Notes: a model not told the origin generated them from the sequence alone. Positions 1 through 10,090 are shown, counted from the stretch's first letter. The stretch: 64,000 nucleotides of DNA from Petrolisthes cinctipes (GCA_033782935.1 JAWQEG010000506.1:2372501-2436500); one strand, 5' to 3'. A program made the numbers and translations.

Positions 1-2
1 CC

Positions 3-1613
3 AAAAAGGACCCGGGAAAAACGAGACTGGTGATGGACCTGAGCAAGCTAAACAAGTTCTTGAAGCCCTTACACTTCAAGATGGTTTCGGTTGCTCAGGT
101 TCTCCGAAAGGGGGACTGGTTAGCATCCCTGGACCCCCAGGATGCGTACTGGCACGTCCCGATCCACCCCCGGTTTCGCCGCTTTCTGGCATTCCAGGTG
201 GGGACCGAGACTTTTCAGTTTACCAGGCTCCCTTTCGGTCTCTCGCTAGCTCCTCGGGTCTTCACCAAGCTCGTGAGGGTGGTGGCATCCCGCCTGGCGG
301 AGGCGGGTGTCCCCACCCTCATGTACCTAGACGATTGGTTGCTACACGCCCCCTCCAGGGAGCAGGTAGCAAACAACGTCAGGATAGCAAGGGGGGTGCT
401 AGAGGAAATGGGGTTCTTGCTCAACGTCCCCAAGTCCTCTCTCACCCCTATGCGCAGACTATCGTGGCTGGGAATAGAGTGGGACTCAGTTTCGGCCACC
501 CTCTCGCTCGCTCCAGACAATGCCCGCCGGACCCTCCGCCACGTCCGCCAGGCTTACTTTTCCCGTACTTTCTCTCGCCGCCAGTGGGAATCATTGCTCT
601 TGTCTCTGAATTTTGCGGCCCCCGCAATGCCCCTGGGACGACTGAAGCACAGGAGACTCACGCGGGAGGTAAACCTCCACCTGTCTCCCGCACACATGGA
701 CCTTCCCAGGCCAGTATCCCAGACACTTCACCGTCTCCTTCGCCCCTGGCTACGTCCCGGTGCCCTGCGTCAGCGAGTTCCCTGGGTGATACTTCCCCCG
801 GGGATCACGGTGGCGACAGACGCATCGGACGTAGGCTGGGGATACCAGTCATGCCTGGGACATCAGCTGTGCGGGGGATGGAAGGAAGAGGAGAGGCTAC
901 TACACATCAACGCTCGGGAGTTGATTGTAGCAAGGGAGTGGCTCAACAGGATAGGCGTCCGCTTCGATATGGACAATGTAGTGGCCGTGCAGTGCCTGCA
1001 GAGACAGGGCACTTCACGGTCGAAAGTTCTCCTGTCCCTGTCAGAACAGATATTCTCGGTAGCGGCCAAGAGGGCGATTCACATCTCGGCCCGCTACGTG
1101 CCAGGGCGGGAGAACGATTGGGCGGACACACTATCCAGGTTCAGAGGGACGTCAGTCGAGTGGCAACTGCATCCCCCTGTGTTCGAGTCACTCTGCCTTC
1201 GCTACGGGATACCGGAGGTGGACCTATTTGCCTCCCCAACCACGGCCCAACTTCCTCTGTTCCTGTCCTCCACCAGGACAGAGGCGGGGGGCCCGGACGC
1301 CTTCACGGAGGATTAGAACAGGTGGGAGTATCTTTACCTCTTTCCTCCACCAGCAACGTCAGTCCTCCTCCAGGCGATCCTCAAGCTGCGTGCATTCAGA
1401 GGGAGGGTACTCCTCATAGCCCTCCTCTGGCCAGTGCAGCCGTTGTTCGGAGAACTGTCCCAGTGGTGCCCTCATCCTCTTCAGTTGGGATCGGCGTGCC
1501 TCTCCAGCACTCTGTCCGCACCACTCCAAGCGTCACTGAAACTACACGCTTGGAGTTTCTACGGGGAGTACTTAGCGAACGCTTCACTCAGGAAACATTG
1601 GGCAAGATGCTGA
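3..1613 (+). pseudogene. DIRS RT/RNase H ORF, cut at left edge, one nonsense codon
   Basis: The frame is open from the window edge, so the protein starts upstream. The RT domain shows the catalytic YLDD box (codons 324-335, YLDDWLLH) preceded by a QDAYWHVPI block and an FTRLPFGLS block typical of DIRS RT. RNase H follows (ATDASDVGWG near 811-840; DWADTLSRF near 1117-1143). A TAG at 1314-1316 stops the frame after DAFTED. The same frame then stays open for 98 codons (NRWEYLYLFPP onward) to a TGA at 1611-1613, so the stop looks like a point nonsense mutation, probably TGG to TAG. The recombinase frame overlaps the 3' end, with an ATG at 1607 overlapping the TGA. Confidence 0.8.
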
Positions 1614-2614
1614 GGGCTCATCGCCAGTCCTCGGTGCGGCAGTACGAATCATGCTGGAAGAGATTCCAGGACTTCTTACGTCAACATCCCTTAATGATTA
1701 TCTCGGAGGACACGGTCCCGGAATTCCTCACTTGGCTCGCCGATTCCACCAACATGGCCCTGGCGACGGTGCTTGCACATCACGCAGCCCTGTCTGATCC
1801 CCTCCTCCTAGGTTTTAATATTAAAGTTTCTGAGAGGCCTCTCTCTCTGCTGAGGATGGGGATTCGGGCGGGGACGGCACCTCACCGGGCCCAGACTCCT
1901 TCCTGGTCCCTTCACCGCATCCTTACCAACCTGACCTTCGAGGGGGTTCCTCTGGAAGTGTGCCACCTCCTCCAGAAGTCTCTCTTCCTGCTCGCCTTAG
2001 CTACAGGGTACAGGGCCTCCCAATTGGCAGCCCTAACCCGTCATCCAGCCTTCTCCTCTGTAAGTCCTAACCTTACCTCTTTGACTGTTTCCCCCTCTCC
2101 TACTTTCTTAGCTAAGAACGAGCAGGCTGACGACAGGATTGGCCCCCTCGCAGTACCCTCCTTCCTGAGGGATGGAAGTTTCCACCCACTCTGTCCAGTC
2201 CACGCCTTCACAGCTTACGTGGAGGCTACGAGGGAGGCTTCTCCGGACCACCTCTTCTACAACTCCAGGTCTGGTAAGCCTCTCTTCCCCAGGTCCATCG
2301 CTCGCCTTCTCTGCCGAGTGATCGAGAACGGGGATCCCGGACACGCTCCCAAGGCCCACAGCGTTCGGGGCGTGGCCGCCTTTCTTGCCTTCCTCAGGAC
2401 TCACTCGGTGGAGCGGGTACGGGATCTGGGGGGCTGGACATCCACCTCCTCCTAAGGGACGAGGTATCTGTTCCACTCGCTCTCCCCCACCCCCTGTGTG
2501 GCCAAGGGGACTCCTCCCACCCTACCACACCCAGGTCTCGCGCCTGGCAAAGGTCCCCGCGGGAGACAGATCAGGGGGAGAGGGCGCCCGAGGGGAAAAG
2601 GTCGGGTTAGATAG
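1549..2614 (+). pseudogene. DIRS tyrosine recombinase, stop codon before the catalytic Tyr
   Basis: This frame lies +2 relative to the RT frame. It begins to look like a phage-integrase core-binding domain around 1549 (LEFLRGVLSERF, then HRQSSVRQYESCWKRFQDFL). The catalytic domain shows the first Arg in LALATGYRASQLAAL (near 2005), the HxxR box as HSVRG (near 2358) and a GGW motif before the nucleophile. A TAA at 2453-2455 interrupts the frame. The presumed nucleophile lies just beyond it in the same frame at 2465-2467 (GTRYLFH), and the frame then stays open to 2614. A protein ending at 2455 would lack the tyrosine and be catalytically dead. The frame is open back to 335, but that part only shadows the RT and was not included. 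Confidence 0.72.
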
Positions 2615-2986
2615 CTCCCTTATCACCTGTTCATCATTATCACCCCATACGTCATCTCCATTCTGTACATTCTCACGCTCATCCCATGTCATTCATGTTG
2701 TACATATGGTGTTGGTTGCAATAAAACTACATTGTTATGGAACTTTGAGTATTTATTTTCCGAGGGGTGAAATAATGGTGACTTGTTACAATAAACACAT
2801 GGTTAGGACATGTTGGTGTTTCATTCCTCCTCTCCGTGGACTTATTACCCATACTCAGGCCATAGCCTTGGGTTTGGGGTACTATGGGATAAAAAGGGGG
2901 GGGGGGGCCTCGACCCTCCTACCTCTCCTCTCGAGTCTGACTATAAAGACAACTACTTAAAGATTTCTTTTGAAAAAAAAAAAAAA

Positions 2987-3148
2987 TTATGCATTTTCTC
3001 CCACTCTAATCCCCAAGTATAAGGCTCTCTCCCAAGATTGTAGGGGCAGGTATTGGGTGGCAATAGTTTATGCATTTTCTCCCACTCTAATCCCCAAGTA
3101 TATGGCTCTCTCCCAAGATTGTAGGGGCAGGTATTGGGTGGCAATAGT
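2987..3148. repeat. Tandem repeat, 2 copies of an 81-bp unit
   Basis: Two almost identical 81-bp units (2987-3067 and 3068-3148) start at TTATGCATTTTCTCC and end GGTGGCAATAG. One or two bases differ (AAGG/ATGG). The pair directly follows the A-run that ends the DIRS-like insert. Confidence 0.85.
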
Positions 3149-3423
3149 TACAAAATACATCTCTTACTACATTCAATTAATATAAAAAACATCAAATCCT
3201 TTCTTTTCAAAATGATTCTCTACCAAAAAACACACAAATTTATTTTTCCTTTTTCTTTATTAATTGATTGTCGGAAATGATGTAATTTATTTCTATATCC
3301 ACCCCATTCCTACCCATACAATATTAGGGGAGAGTCTGGTAATTAGGGTTTTGGGTGGGCAGATTGCGTAAATTAGCATGTTTGGCTTTCGTCAAAAATT
3401 GAAAATCAGAGCCAAGTTTTAAA

Positions 3424-3662
3424 ATGCTGACCAAATATAAATATAGAAAATTGAACATCTGAACCAAGTTTTGAAATGATGACCAACCAAAAATGTCGAA
3501 AATTGAAAATCCAAGACAAGTTTTGACGCTATTTATTTAATCTCGGGGGGGATATATCAAAGGTATTGGAATTTGTGCATATCTTGGGAAAATTCAACGA
3601 AACTAGGTGAAATTCAAGTGATCATATAAAACCAATAAGTTAGCGAATTTTTGAAATCAAAC
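3424..3662 (+). repeat. Dispersed repeat, also at 13745-13985 and 21965-22205
   Basis: This is about 240 bp opening GCTGACCAAATATAAATATA and containing AAGTTTTGAAATGATGACCA, a G-run and GTGCATATCTTGGGAAAATT. The same sequence in the same order recurs at 13745 and, as part of the large duplication, near 21965. It has no coding potential, and its origin (MITE or LINE tail) is not recognised. Confidence 0.7.
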
Positions 3663-3670
3663 TAAAATAA

Positions 3671-3862
3671 CCTAACCTAGACCAGGGCATCCTTTTAACC
3701 TGACCTTGGCATCCTTCATACCTAACCTTGGCATCCTTCGTACCTGACCTTGGTATTCTTCGGACCTGATCTGGCATCCATTGGCCCTAACCTTGGCATC
3801 CTTTGGGCCTAGCATAGGCATCCTTTGGTTTCCTGGGTCCTAACCAGGGTATCCTTTTACAG
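3671..3862 (+). repeat. Degenerate minisatellite, about 24-bp unit
   Basis: About eight diverged units follow the pattern CCTRACCTTGGCATCCTTYG. The sequence resembles the 24-bp array at 13562-13742, which also adjoins the 240-bp dispersed repeat, so the two probably belong to one composite repeat. Confidence 0.65.
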
Positions 3863-3954
3863 TGGCAACAGTGCATTTCCAAAAAAAATTAGTAAAGTAT
3901 TCATCAAATGTTAACATACCTAGATAATCCTCTTCCCAGAAAAACACACAGAAT

Positions 3955-4282
3955 GGAGGTGGCTGAGTGGTTAGTGTTCTTGACTCACAACCTATAGGTC
4001 GGGAGATCGAATCTTCTCAGGTGAGGGGTTGAGAATATTTATTCTAATAAGTCGAGTTTCAGGCACTAAGTATAAGACCACCGAACGTCGGAAAACACCC
4101 TTCCTGGTACCATAACAGTTGCAGTATTTGGGAATTACCCTCACTTCCCTCCCTCTGTGGCTGGGTGCCAGTTCAGAAGTCATGACATGTCTGTGTGAGT
4201 AACAGTTGACCTGGGCCAAGTTAATGAGCTTGATGAAGCCTATGTCCAGTGTTGGAATATAAAAAATCAAAAAAATAATTCC
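3955..4282 (+). mobile_element. Probable tRNA-derived SINE
   Basis: The 5' part carries an A-box-like GTGGCTGAGTGG (near 3958) and a B-box-like GAGATCGAATC (near 4003), spaced as in an internal pol III promoter. A tRNA-unrelated body of about 240 bp follows, and the end is A-rich (AATATAAAAAATCAAAAAAA near 4256-4276). It is not a functional tRNA, because no acceptor stem closes and the sequence continues without a terminator. SINE is the best reading, but no second copy is in the window. Confidence 0.55.
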
Positions 4283-5043
4283 ATAGGTTATCTTGAAAGC
4301 TTACCGAGAGATGAAAGTTGATGGATATATTGTATGGATAAGAGTAGTGGAGATACCTAATGGAGAAGTGTTCATGGTTGAGTCTTATCCATAATTTTCA
4401 GTTTTTCTTACCGGTATCTAAAACAAGGTTGTGTTGTACGCACAAATTAAAAAGGCCCCTAGAGTCAGATACATACCTGTGGAGAAAAGTTAAGAGGCCG
4501 AAATCAGTCTAAACACCTGTTCACAGACAAGGAGTAAGAGCTGACAGACGCCATTACTGCAAAACCTGACTAAAGGAGCTGGCTTCCTTCACCTTGTTGC
4601 CCTTGCACATAGCCAGTGGCAGACCAATACAATAAAGTGTTCTGATGGTAAAATATGAAAATAATGAATGAGGAGGAATAATGGGTATGATGAACAAGTT
4701 GACCTAATAATAATATCCATTCATTATATCGTGGTATAATGGTTTGGGGATAAAAAATATTATAATGCAACTATGAATTGGCATCTGCTGTTTTATGGCT
4801 ACCCACAATGCACAATTGTTGACAGATAGCGCTAGTTTTCAATAATTGAAATGACATGTGGTCATTGCGGTATTAGGTGAAGGTTTTAGGGTAAAGTATA
4901 GGGAAAATATGATGTCGTGAGAGAAATCAACCTCACGATCATAAAGTAACCTGTCGTTCGGTGCCCTCGATATGTAATCTAGTGTTTCAATTACTTCTTT
5001 TGCACTGTATTATGTTTTTTGAGAATATGGTGACTATCATGTG
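4283..5043. other. AT-rich sequence with no recognised feature
   Basis: No open frame above about 65 codons, no convincing inverted repeat and no splice-consistent exon was found. If the CENP-C-like exon at 5182 has an upstream partner, it is not identifiable here. Confidence 0.5.
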
Positions 5044-5181
5044 AGTGTACACACATTTATTACAAACAGTGCAATATACACCCATAACACCAGTGGAATT
5101 CAAAGCATTACTGTACTGTACTTTAATGTTACTGTATATTCCTTCTACTATGTTCTCTGTGTAACCTTTTCTCATCCTCAG

Positions 5182-5415
5182 CAACAACCATGGATGACTC
5201 AGCCAGCCGAAGTCGGTCTCAGCGACGAAGAATTAGGCCCTTAAGATATTGGGATTTCGAGAAGGAGGGAGATGTGGAACCGGGAGACATCAACTACAAC
5301 TTAAATAAGTTATCAAGACTTATCAGCAGAAGCACAGGGAAAGGGACGAAGAGGAAGGTGGATAAAAAGAAAGTGGATAAGCCTGGGAAGAAGGAAAAAA
5401 TTTGTGTGCGTTCTG
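5182..5415 (+). CDS. Exon a1 with CENP-C-like motif (phase 1-1)
   Basis: The exon is bounded by a pyrimidine-rich acceptor (TTTTCTCATCCTCAG before 5182) and a strong donor (GTGAGT at 5416), and its 234 nt keep frame. Read in phase 1 it gives ATTMDDSASRSRSQ, then RRRIRPLRYWDFEKEGD, then a Lys-rich tail. RSQRRRIRPLRYW fits the spacing of the CENP-C motif (RRSxRxxxxPxxYW), which binds the acidic patch and C-terminal tail of centromeric nucleosomes in known CENP-C proteins. Here the first Arg of the RR pair is Ser. The ATG at 5190 could start a protein, but the open frame upstream of it to the splice site suggests an internal exon. Its partner by phase is exon b1 at 14846. The CENP-C assignment rests on the motif alone, since no cupin domain is seen. 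Confidence 0.55.
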
Positions 5416-5890
5416 GTGAGTCATTGGTCATTATGTATATATGTTGTGTGCGCAATGAGGGTTAGTAGTTGTGTGTGTACAGTGAGGTTTACTTTGTGTG
5501 TGTGTGTGTGTGCGCACGAGCAGTGATGGTCACTTGGTGTGTGTGTATGTATGTACAGTGACCAAGAGTTGTCATGTGTGTGTGTGTACAGCAGTGAGTG
5601 TCAATTTTTCAGTTGTGTGTGTGTATACTGTGAGTCTCAGTTGTTGATGTTTGTGTGTACATTGAATGTCAATTGTTGAGGTGTGTGTGTCAATTGTTAA
5701 AGGTGTGTGTGTACAGTGAACATCTATTGTCGTGTGTTATGTGTATGTTTGTATAGAGTGAGCATCAGTTGTTGTGTGTGTGTGTCTGTACAGTGAGCAT
5801 CAGATGTTGTGTGTGTGTGTGCAGTTAGTGTCAGTTTTTTAATTGTGTGTTTGTGTTCAGTGAGTGTCAGTTCATGTGTGTGGGTCTATA
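5416..5890 (+). repeat. Intronic GT-rich degenerate minisatellite
   Basis: Diverged units of about 25-35 bp alternate GTGTGTGTGTACAGTGAG with YRTCARTTGTT. The array resumes at 8617 after the P-type element, which therefore inserted inside it. The last 8 bp, GGTCTATA (5883-5890), are the left target duplication of that element. Confidence 0.8.
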
Positions 5891-6022
5891 CAGAGCCGTA
5901 GATATAGAGTTTGGCCAACTAGGTTCCAATCGAGCTGGTTGCTGATTGGTTGAACGGAGTAATTTGACACACTCAAGCCATGTTGTTACCCAACGTCATC
6001 CTCCCTATAGCCACAGTAAAAA

Positions 6023-8459
6023 ATGCCTTGTTGTGCAGCATGGGGTTGTTCAATACACCCAGGAATGGGCAAAACGATGCACAGGTTCCCAAGAGATACC
6101 CAGAAGAGGCAGCTTTGGGCAAATAAAGTCAAAAGACAAGATTGGAGCCCAAACAACAACTCGTTCCTCTGCTCGGTTAGTACAGTGCCAGCACTTACCA
6201 TAACTTTCTTTCAAACTTTTATATTCTTTTACGTAGTTTTATAAATTATTGTATATTTATTTAATTAACTTATCAGTGAATAGAAGCACCAACCCCAGAG
6301 GGATTATTTCTTCTATATATAGGCCTATATGTGTACCTTACTGTAACCTTATAAGTAATCTCTCAATTATCCATCGTCGTGCTATCCGTTCTGCGACATT
6401 ATCCGTCGCATGAAATCCTTATCTCCAGTCAGGTCCATATGTGCTCATTAAAAAAATCAGCAAAATTCAATAGTCTACCATACACCAGCCACTTCTCCAT
6501 ACTCTGTATAACTTAGGGAAGATAAAAGAAAATTGAGGTATTACAAATTTAGAGCACTAACTAGAGAATTTTGTATTTATTTTTTTTTTAAGTGATATTT
6601 TCCAAGCTATGAAAAACCCACTTTTTATAGACAGAAAGTATTTAATATGGATGTTTCGGAGGCAACTACCTCCCTCATCAGCAGTACAGAGTTGAATGAA
6701 AGGAAATAAGTAGCTGACAGGGGAGGGAGGGACAAGGTGTGTTCTGATGACAGACAGACCTCACCTCACCTCACCCAAGGTCAGGTCAGGCCGGTTGGGT
6801 GGGGTGTGGTCTGTCTGTCACCTCACCTCACCTCACACAAGGTCAGGTCAGGCCAGTTGGGTGAGGTGTGGTCTGTCTGTCATCAGAACACACCTTGTCC
6901 CTCCCTCCCCCTGTCAGCTACTTATTTTCCTTTCATTCAACTCTGTACTGCTGAAGAGGGAGGTAGTTGCCTCCGAAACGTCCATATTAAATACTTTCTG
7001 TCTAAAAAAAAGTGGGTTTTTCTTAGCATGCTGCTCTTCACATCATTGTGTATTACCACTCCATGATATTTTCCAGTATAATAGCTAACAACACGAAAGG
7101 TTTTTACGTCATGTCAATGAATCTATTCACACGTGATAAACGTATATATGAGCACATTCCGTTAGAGGGATTTCGATCAAAAATGATTCTTTTTGGTGAT
7201 TTTTTTTTTCCCAAAAAATTCCAGGCGACAATTTATTTCAACAATTTCAGGTGAGGAATATTCCCATTTATGGCAGGGATAAAGGACTTTTGGTTCTATA
7301 GAAGTGTTGCTATATATCAGAAGATAGTCCACATAAAATCTTATGCTATTCTGAAACATAGGTTTTTTTTTGTTAATATTTTCCAATTTTTTTCAAAAAA
7401 ATTGAGAAAAATATTTGTTGCTCGATTGCAATGAAAATTTGTCAGTATATGTAAAAACCAACGAGGATTATGATGGCAAAATGCTTTTGCTTCTAAAATT
7501 AACAGGAGCACAGATGGGGGTGAGAGTGGAGGCTCCCCTTAATGTTATTAGCATTGTGTGAGCCGGAAGGAGCTACGAGCGGGCGGAGGGGGGGGGGGGG
7601 TAGCGATGCATTATCCGTATTTCGAAATTGTCCGACGTGGTCTCGGCTGCTATACGCCGGATAATTGAGAGATTACTATATACAGTACGTAATTTTTTAG
7701 TGTTAATTTTACCTTTAAAAAGTACTTATAGATTATTCCCATATTTTTATATGCTTGCACTGAAATAACAAAATAACATTAGCAATATAAAGAGCTCTTT
7801 AACATTGTAATTATACCAGTAGAAGTAGTACTGTATAACACTATATGAAGGTAATTGTTACTACTGATTTGTACTGTACCATACTGTATTTGGATTTTGT
7901 TATAACTGAAATATTTTATCTCTTGCCCTCAAATAAGGGGTCTGTAGATGTCATATAAAACAAAATTTTCGAACCTTGATTCTTAGTTAAAAAAAAAAAA
8001 ACTTGTGTAGCACTTTAATTTCGTAGGGTACATAATAAAATATAAAAAGCCCCTCCAGGAATCTAATCACTTGCTTATCAAATGGCTCTAATTTAATGGA
8101 ATACAGTAAGGTGAAAGTCATCACATTTGATACTAATTTAGATTAGGTTAATTTAATCAGATATTCAATAGTTAATTCATATCTTGGTAATTTCAGCAGG
8201 AAAGATCAGGTTTATATAGTTTGATGTCTAATATATTGTATAGATCTATTGGTCCTAATTAATTGTAATTTTTTTACAGGATCATTTTGATGATGGCCAG
8301 TATGAAAGTGAGCAAGTAGATAACCTTCTGGAGCAACTAATTCCTCCAAACTATTCCAAGAGACAGGACACCATTATTTTTGTTCATCTGGTCCTGTTTC
8401 CTGGCATACCTGGAGGAATCAAGACACTCCAATGTAACAAAAATGGAGTACCCCCTTAA
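6023..8459 (+). CDS. THAP-domain protein, two exons (110 aa)
   Basis: Exon 1 (6023-6175) encodes 51 residues beginning MPCCAAWGC and containing HRFP, two spaced Trp and WSP, and ending FLCS. It is followed by a GTTAGT donor. Exon 2 (8280-8459) follows a T-rich acceptor (TTTTTTTACAG) and begins DHFDDGQYE. Joining them completes the zinc-binding C2CH pattern: C4, C9, C50 and H53 (CSDHF). That is a full N-terminal THAP DNA-binding domain. The remaining 50 residues are not recognised, and TAA at 8457 is followed closely by an AATAAA. By position it is the N-terminal part of a P-type transposase gene whose catalytic part is lost. Such THAP-only products can act as repressors in Drosophila P (the KP type), but that role is inferred here. 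The 2.1-kb intron holds later insertions. Confidence 0.72.
6354..7677. mobile_element. TIR element nested in the THAP intron
   Basis: AGTAATCTCTCAATTATCC at 6354 is repeated in inverted orientation ending at 7677, with further imperfect pairing inward around ATTATCCG. TA-rich flanks fit a Tc1/mariner-pogo type insertion, but the exact duplication is ambiguous. No transposase is seen. It contains the foldback at 6604-7032. Confidence 0.6.
6604..7032. repeat. Foldback (long inverted repeat) with 63-bp direct repeats at centre
   Basis: The outer arms (6604 to about 6780 and about 6865-7032) are inverted copies that include the AAAAACCCACTTTTT, GACAGAAAGTATTTAATATG and GTGTTCTGATGACAGACAGA blocks. 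The centre holds two tandem 63-bp units (about 6757-6820 and 6821-6882) with the motif AAGGTCAGGTCAGGCC. No coding potential. Confidence 0.75.
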
Positions 8460-8616
8460 GCATCATGATGTAAAATAAAATATGATTACTGTCTAACCAT
8501 TTATTTTGCCTACAAAACTGTGACGTGTAGTATAAACTATGAGTGTGTCGGTCTACTTGGGTAACAACATGGCGCCTGGCCGATGGTTGGCCAAACTCTC
8601 TATATCTATGGCTCTG

Positions 8617-8811
8617 GGTCTATACAGTGAACATCAGATGTGTGTGTGTGTGTTCAGTTAGTGTCAATTATTTAGTTGTGTGTGTGTGTCTGTACAGTGA
8701 GCATCAGTTGTGTGTGTGTGTACAGTGAGTATCAGTTGTGTGTGTGTGTACAGTGAGTATCAGTTGTGTGTTTTGTGTGTGCATCTTGTATACAGTGACA
8801 GCTCCATGACA
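8617..8811 (+). repeat. Intronic GT minisatellite, right part
   Basis: The array interrupted by the P-type element continues here. It begins with the right target duplication GGTCTATA and then has repeated GTGTGTGTACAGTGAGTATC units. Confidence 0.75.
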
Positions 8812-8911
8812 CAGTGGATTATGTCACAATATAGCTCATAACCTTATAATGCTTTCACCATATTTCATACATTTCTTAGTTCATGTACAGTACGTCATTT
8901 CCTCATCTATA

Positions 8912-9686
8912 CACCTCGGTCTCATATAGAACGTTTTCACATAGAACGATTCTTGTATAGAACGAGCGACCAAAATATTAGCTTAAAATTATTTTTACAA
9001 AACGATTGCATCCATTTAGAACGGGTGGCAAAAATAAGTGAAGCAAATCTGAGGAGTTCTTATACAAAACGAGCGAAATCATGATGAACGTGCCAGGAAA
9101 TTATATCACTGGCGTCTGCACAGTGTGGGTGAGTGTGTTCCCACCACTTCTCTCGCTCCTTCCACCCCCCCCCCTTAGTCTGCATTCACCCTAGCCTGTG
9201 TTGTGTGCGACTCGCTCGGTTTTTGGTGATTACGAGTTGACCACCAGCTTCAACGCTCAGTCATGCTAGGTCGTGCATTTACAAAACGGAAGGCCATATC
9301 CTTCGATATAAAGAAGGAAGTTATTTCTCGGAAAGAGAAAGGAGAAGGAAACGCCAGCATATGGTTAAAAAAAGAAAACAGACGATGATCACGCGCTATC
9401 TCCCCCCTACCACCTCCACCACCACGGATGCCGCCGACTCGTCTCAGTCACACGAGTTGCCTGCAAAAACCTTAATACGAATTGTAATATGCCTTTTACA
9501 TACATCCCTGTAGGATTAAGGCAAGAAAAACCTTAACAAGTATTTTATGTTAATTTCAGGGACAATTTTGGTGATTGATGGACTAATTGTAATTTTCCCC
9601 ATAGGTTATGTGTATCACATAGAACGATTGCACATAAAACGACTTCTTTTATCGACCTATTGGACGTTCTATTCGAGACCGAGGTG
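8912..9686 (+). mobile_element. pogo/Tigger-like transposon, internally deleted
   Basis: The terminal inverted repeats are CACCTCGGTCTC...GAGACCGAGGTG with TA on both sides (8910-8911 and 9687-9688), as for Tc1/mariner-pogo insertions. Several AGAACG/AAACGA motifs recur near both ends. The 775-bp body retains only the ends of a transposase gene (9263-9513). Confidence 0.75.
9263..9513 (+). pseudogene. Tigger/pogo transposase remnant (CENP-B-like HTH plus C-terminal tail)
   Basis: The ATG at 9263 gives 41 residues, MLGRAFTKRKAISFDIKKEV then ISRKEKGEGNASI, which match the start of the CENP-B/Tigger N-terminal helix-turn-helix. The reading then jumps: in another frame the following sequence gives KKRKQTMITRYLPPTTST with an acidic Ser/Thr tail ending at 9513, like Tigger transposase C-termini. 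The DDE core is gone. It is a deletion derivative rather than a gene. Confidence 0.6.
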
Positions 9687-9979
9687 TACTATAAATGGTA
9701 AACCGTCTCTGTTTGTCCGCTTATAACTCGAAAACGGTTATACCTACATTCAAAACTCATAAATATTCTGAATCTCCATCACCAGACGAAGGTTTTGGTA
9801 TGACGTAACTCGACGTGAAAATCACGTCATCTATAAATCCTCTAAAAAAAAACGATTGCACTCCCAAAACTATATATTCTGAATCAGCACCACTGGCAAA
9901 GGTTTTTGTGATGTAACTTGAAGTAAAAATTATGTTAAAATGTCAAATATTCTATATATCGTTTAAAACCATACAGAAG

Positions 9980-10008
9980 AGCTCGAACGGAAATTTTCCG
10001 TTCGAGCT
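9980..10008. repeat. 29-bp near-perfect palindrome
   Basis: AGCTCGAACGGAAA and its inverse flank a single T. A third partial copy (CAGCTCGAACGGA) follows near 10037. In the duplicate near 21221 one base differs. Confidence 0.7.
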
Positions 10009-10090
10009 GCTAAAATCGTGCGCCAAATGTACAGCAGCTCGAACGGATGAGAGAGAGATGGTGACGTCACATGTGGGGTGTTATGATACA

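Larger units (their letters stand above)
1..2960 (+). mobile_element. DIRS-like tyrosine-recombinase retrotransposon (3' part)
   Basis: The region contains RT, RNase H and a tyrosine recombinase in overlapping plus-strand frames, the layout of the DIRS order, which integrates with a tyrosine recombinase instead of a DDE integrase. The left window edge cuts the RT, so gag and the 5' terminal repeat are outside. After the recombinase frame (2614) comes about 350 bp without coding potential, with two AATAAA signals (2720 and 2790), a G-run near 2900 and an A-run at 2973-2986 that probably marks the end of the insert. The split direct and inverted terminal repeats of DIRS elements cannot be paired inside this window. 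Confidence 0.75.
5891..8616 (+). mobile_element. P-superfamily DNA transposon encoding only a THAP protein
   Basis: The element starts CAGAGCCGTAGATATAGAG and ends with the inverse, giving terminal inverted repeats of about 29 bp. It is flanked by an exact 8-bp target duplication, GGTCTATA (5883-5890 and 8617-8624). A second pair of inverted repeats, GCCATGTTGTTACCCAA, lies inside at 5977-5993 and 8557-8573 (17/17). TIRs, subterminal repeats, an 8-bp duplication and a THAP domain are together the hallmarks of the P-element superfamily. No transposase catalytic region is seen, so the copy is non-autonomous. Other elements are nested in its intron. Confidence 0.78.

Noticed and set aside
335..1548. 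N-terminal extension of the recombinase frame
   Set aside because: It shadows the RT/RNase H coding sequence. Recombinase-like residues begin only near 1549.
3671..3862. Telomeric repeat
   Set aside because: CCTAACC occurs, but the unit is about 24 bp and degenerate, not a (TTAGG)n-type repeat.
3958..4030. Functional tRNA gene
   Set aside because: A- and B-box-like motifs are present, but no complete cloverleaf or acceptor stem can be drawn, and the sequence continues as a SINE body.
6737..7088. Frames of 109 and 113 codons over the foldback
   Set aside because: They translate the 63-bp direct repeats and the inverted arm, with no family resemblance.
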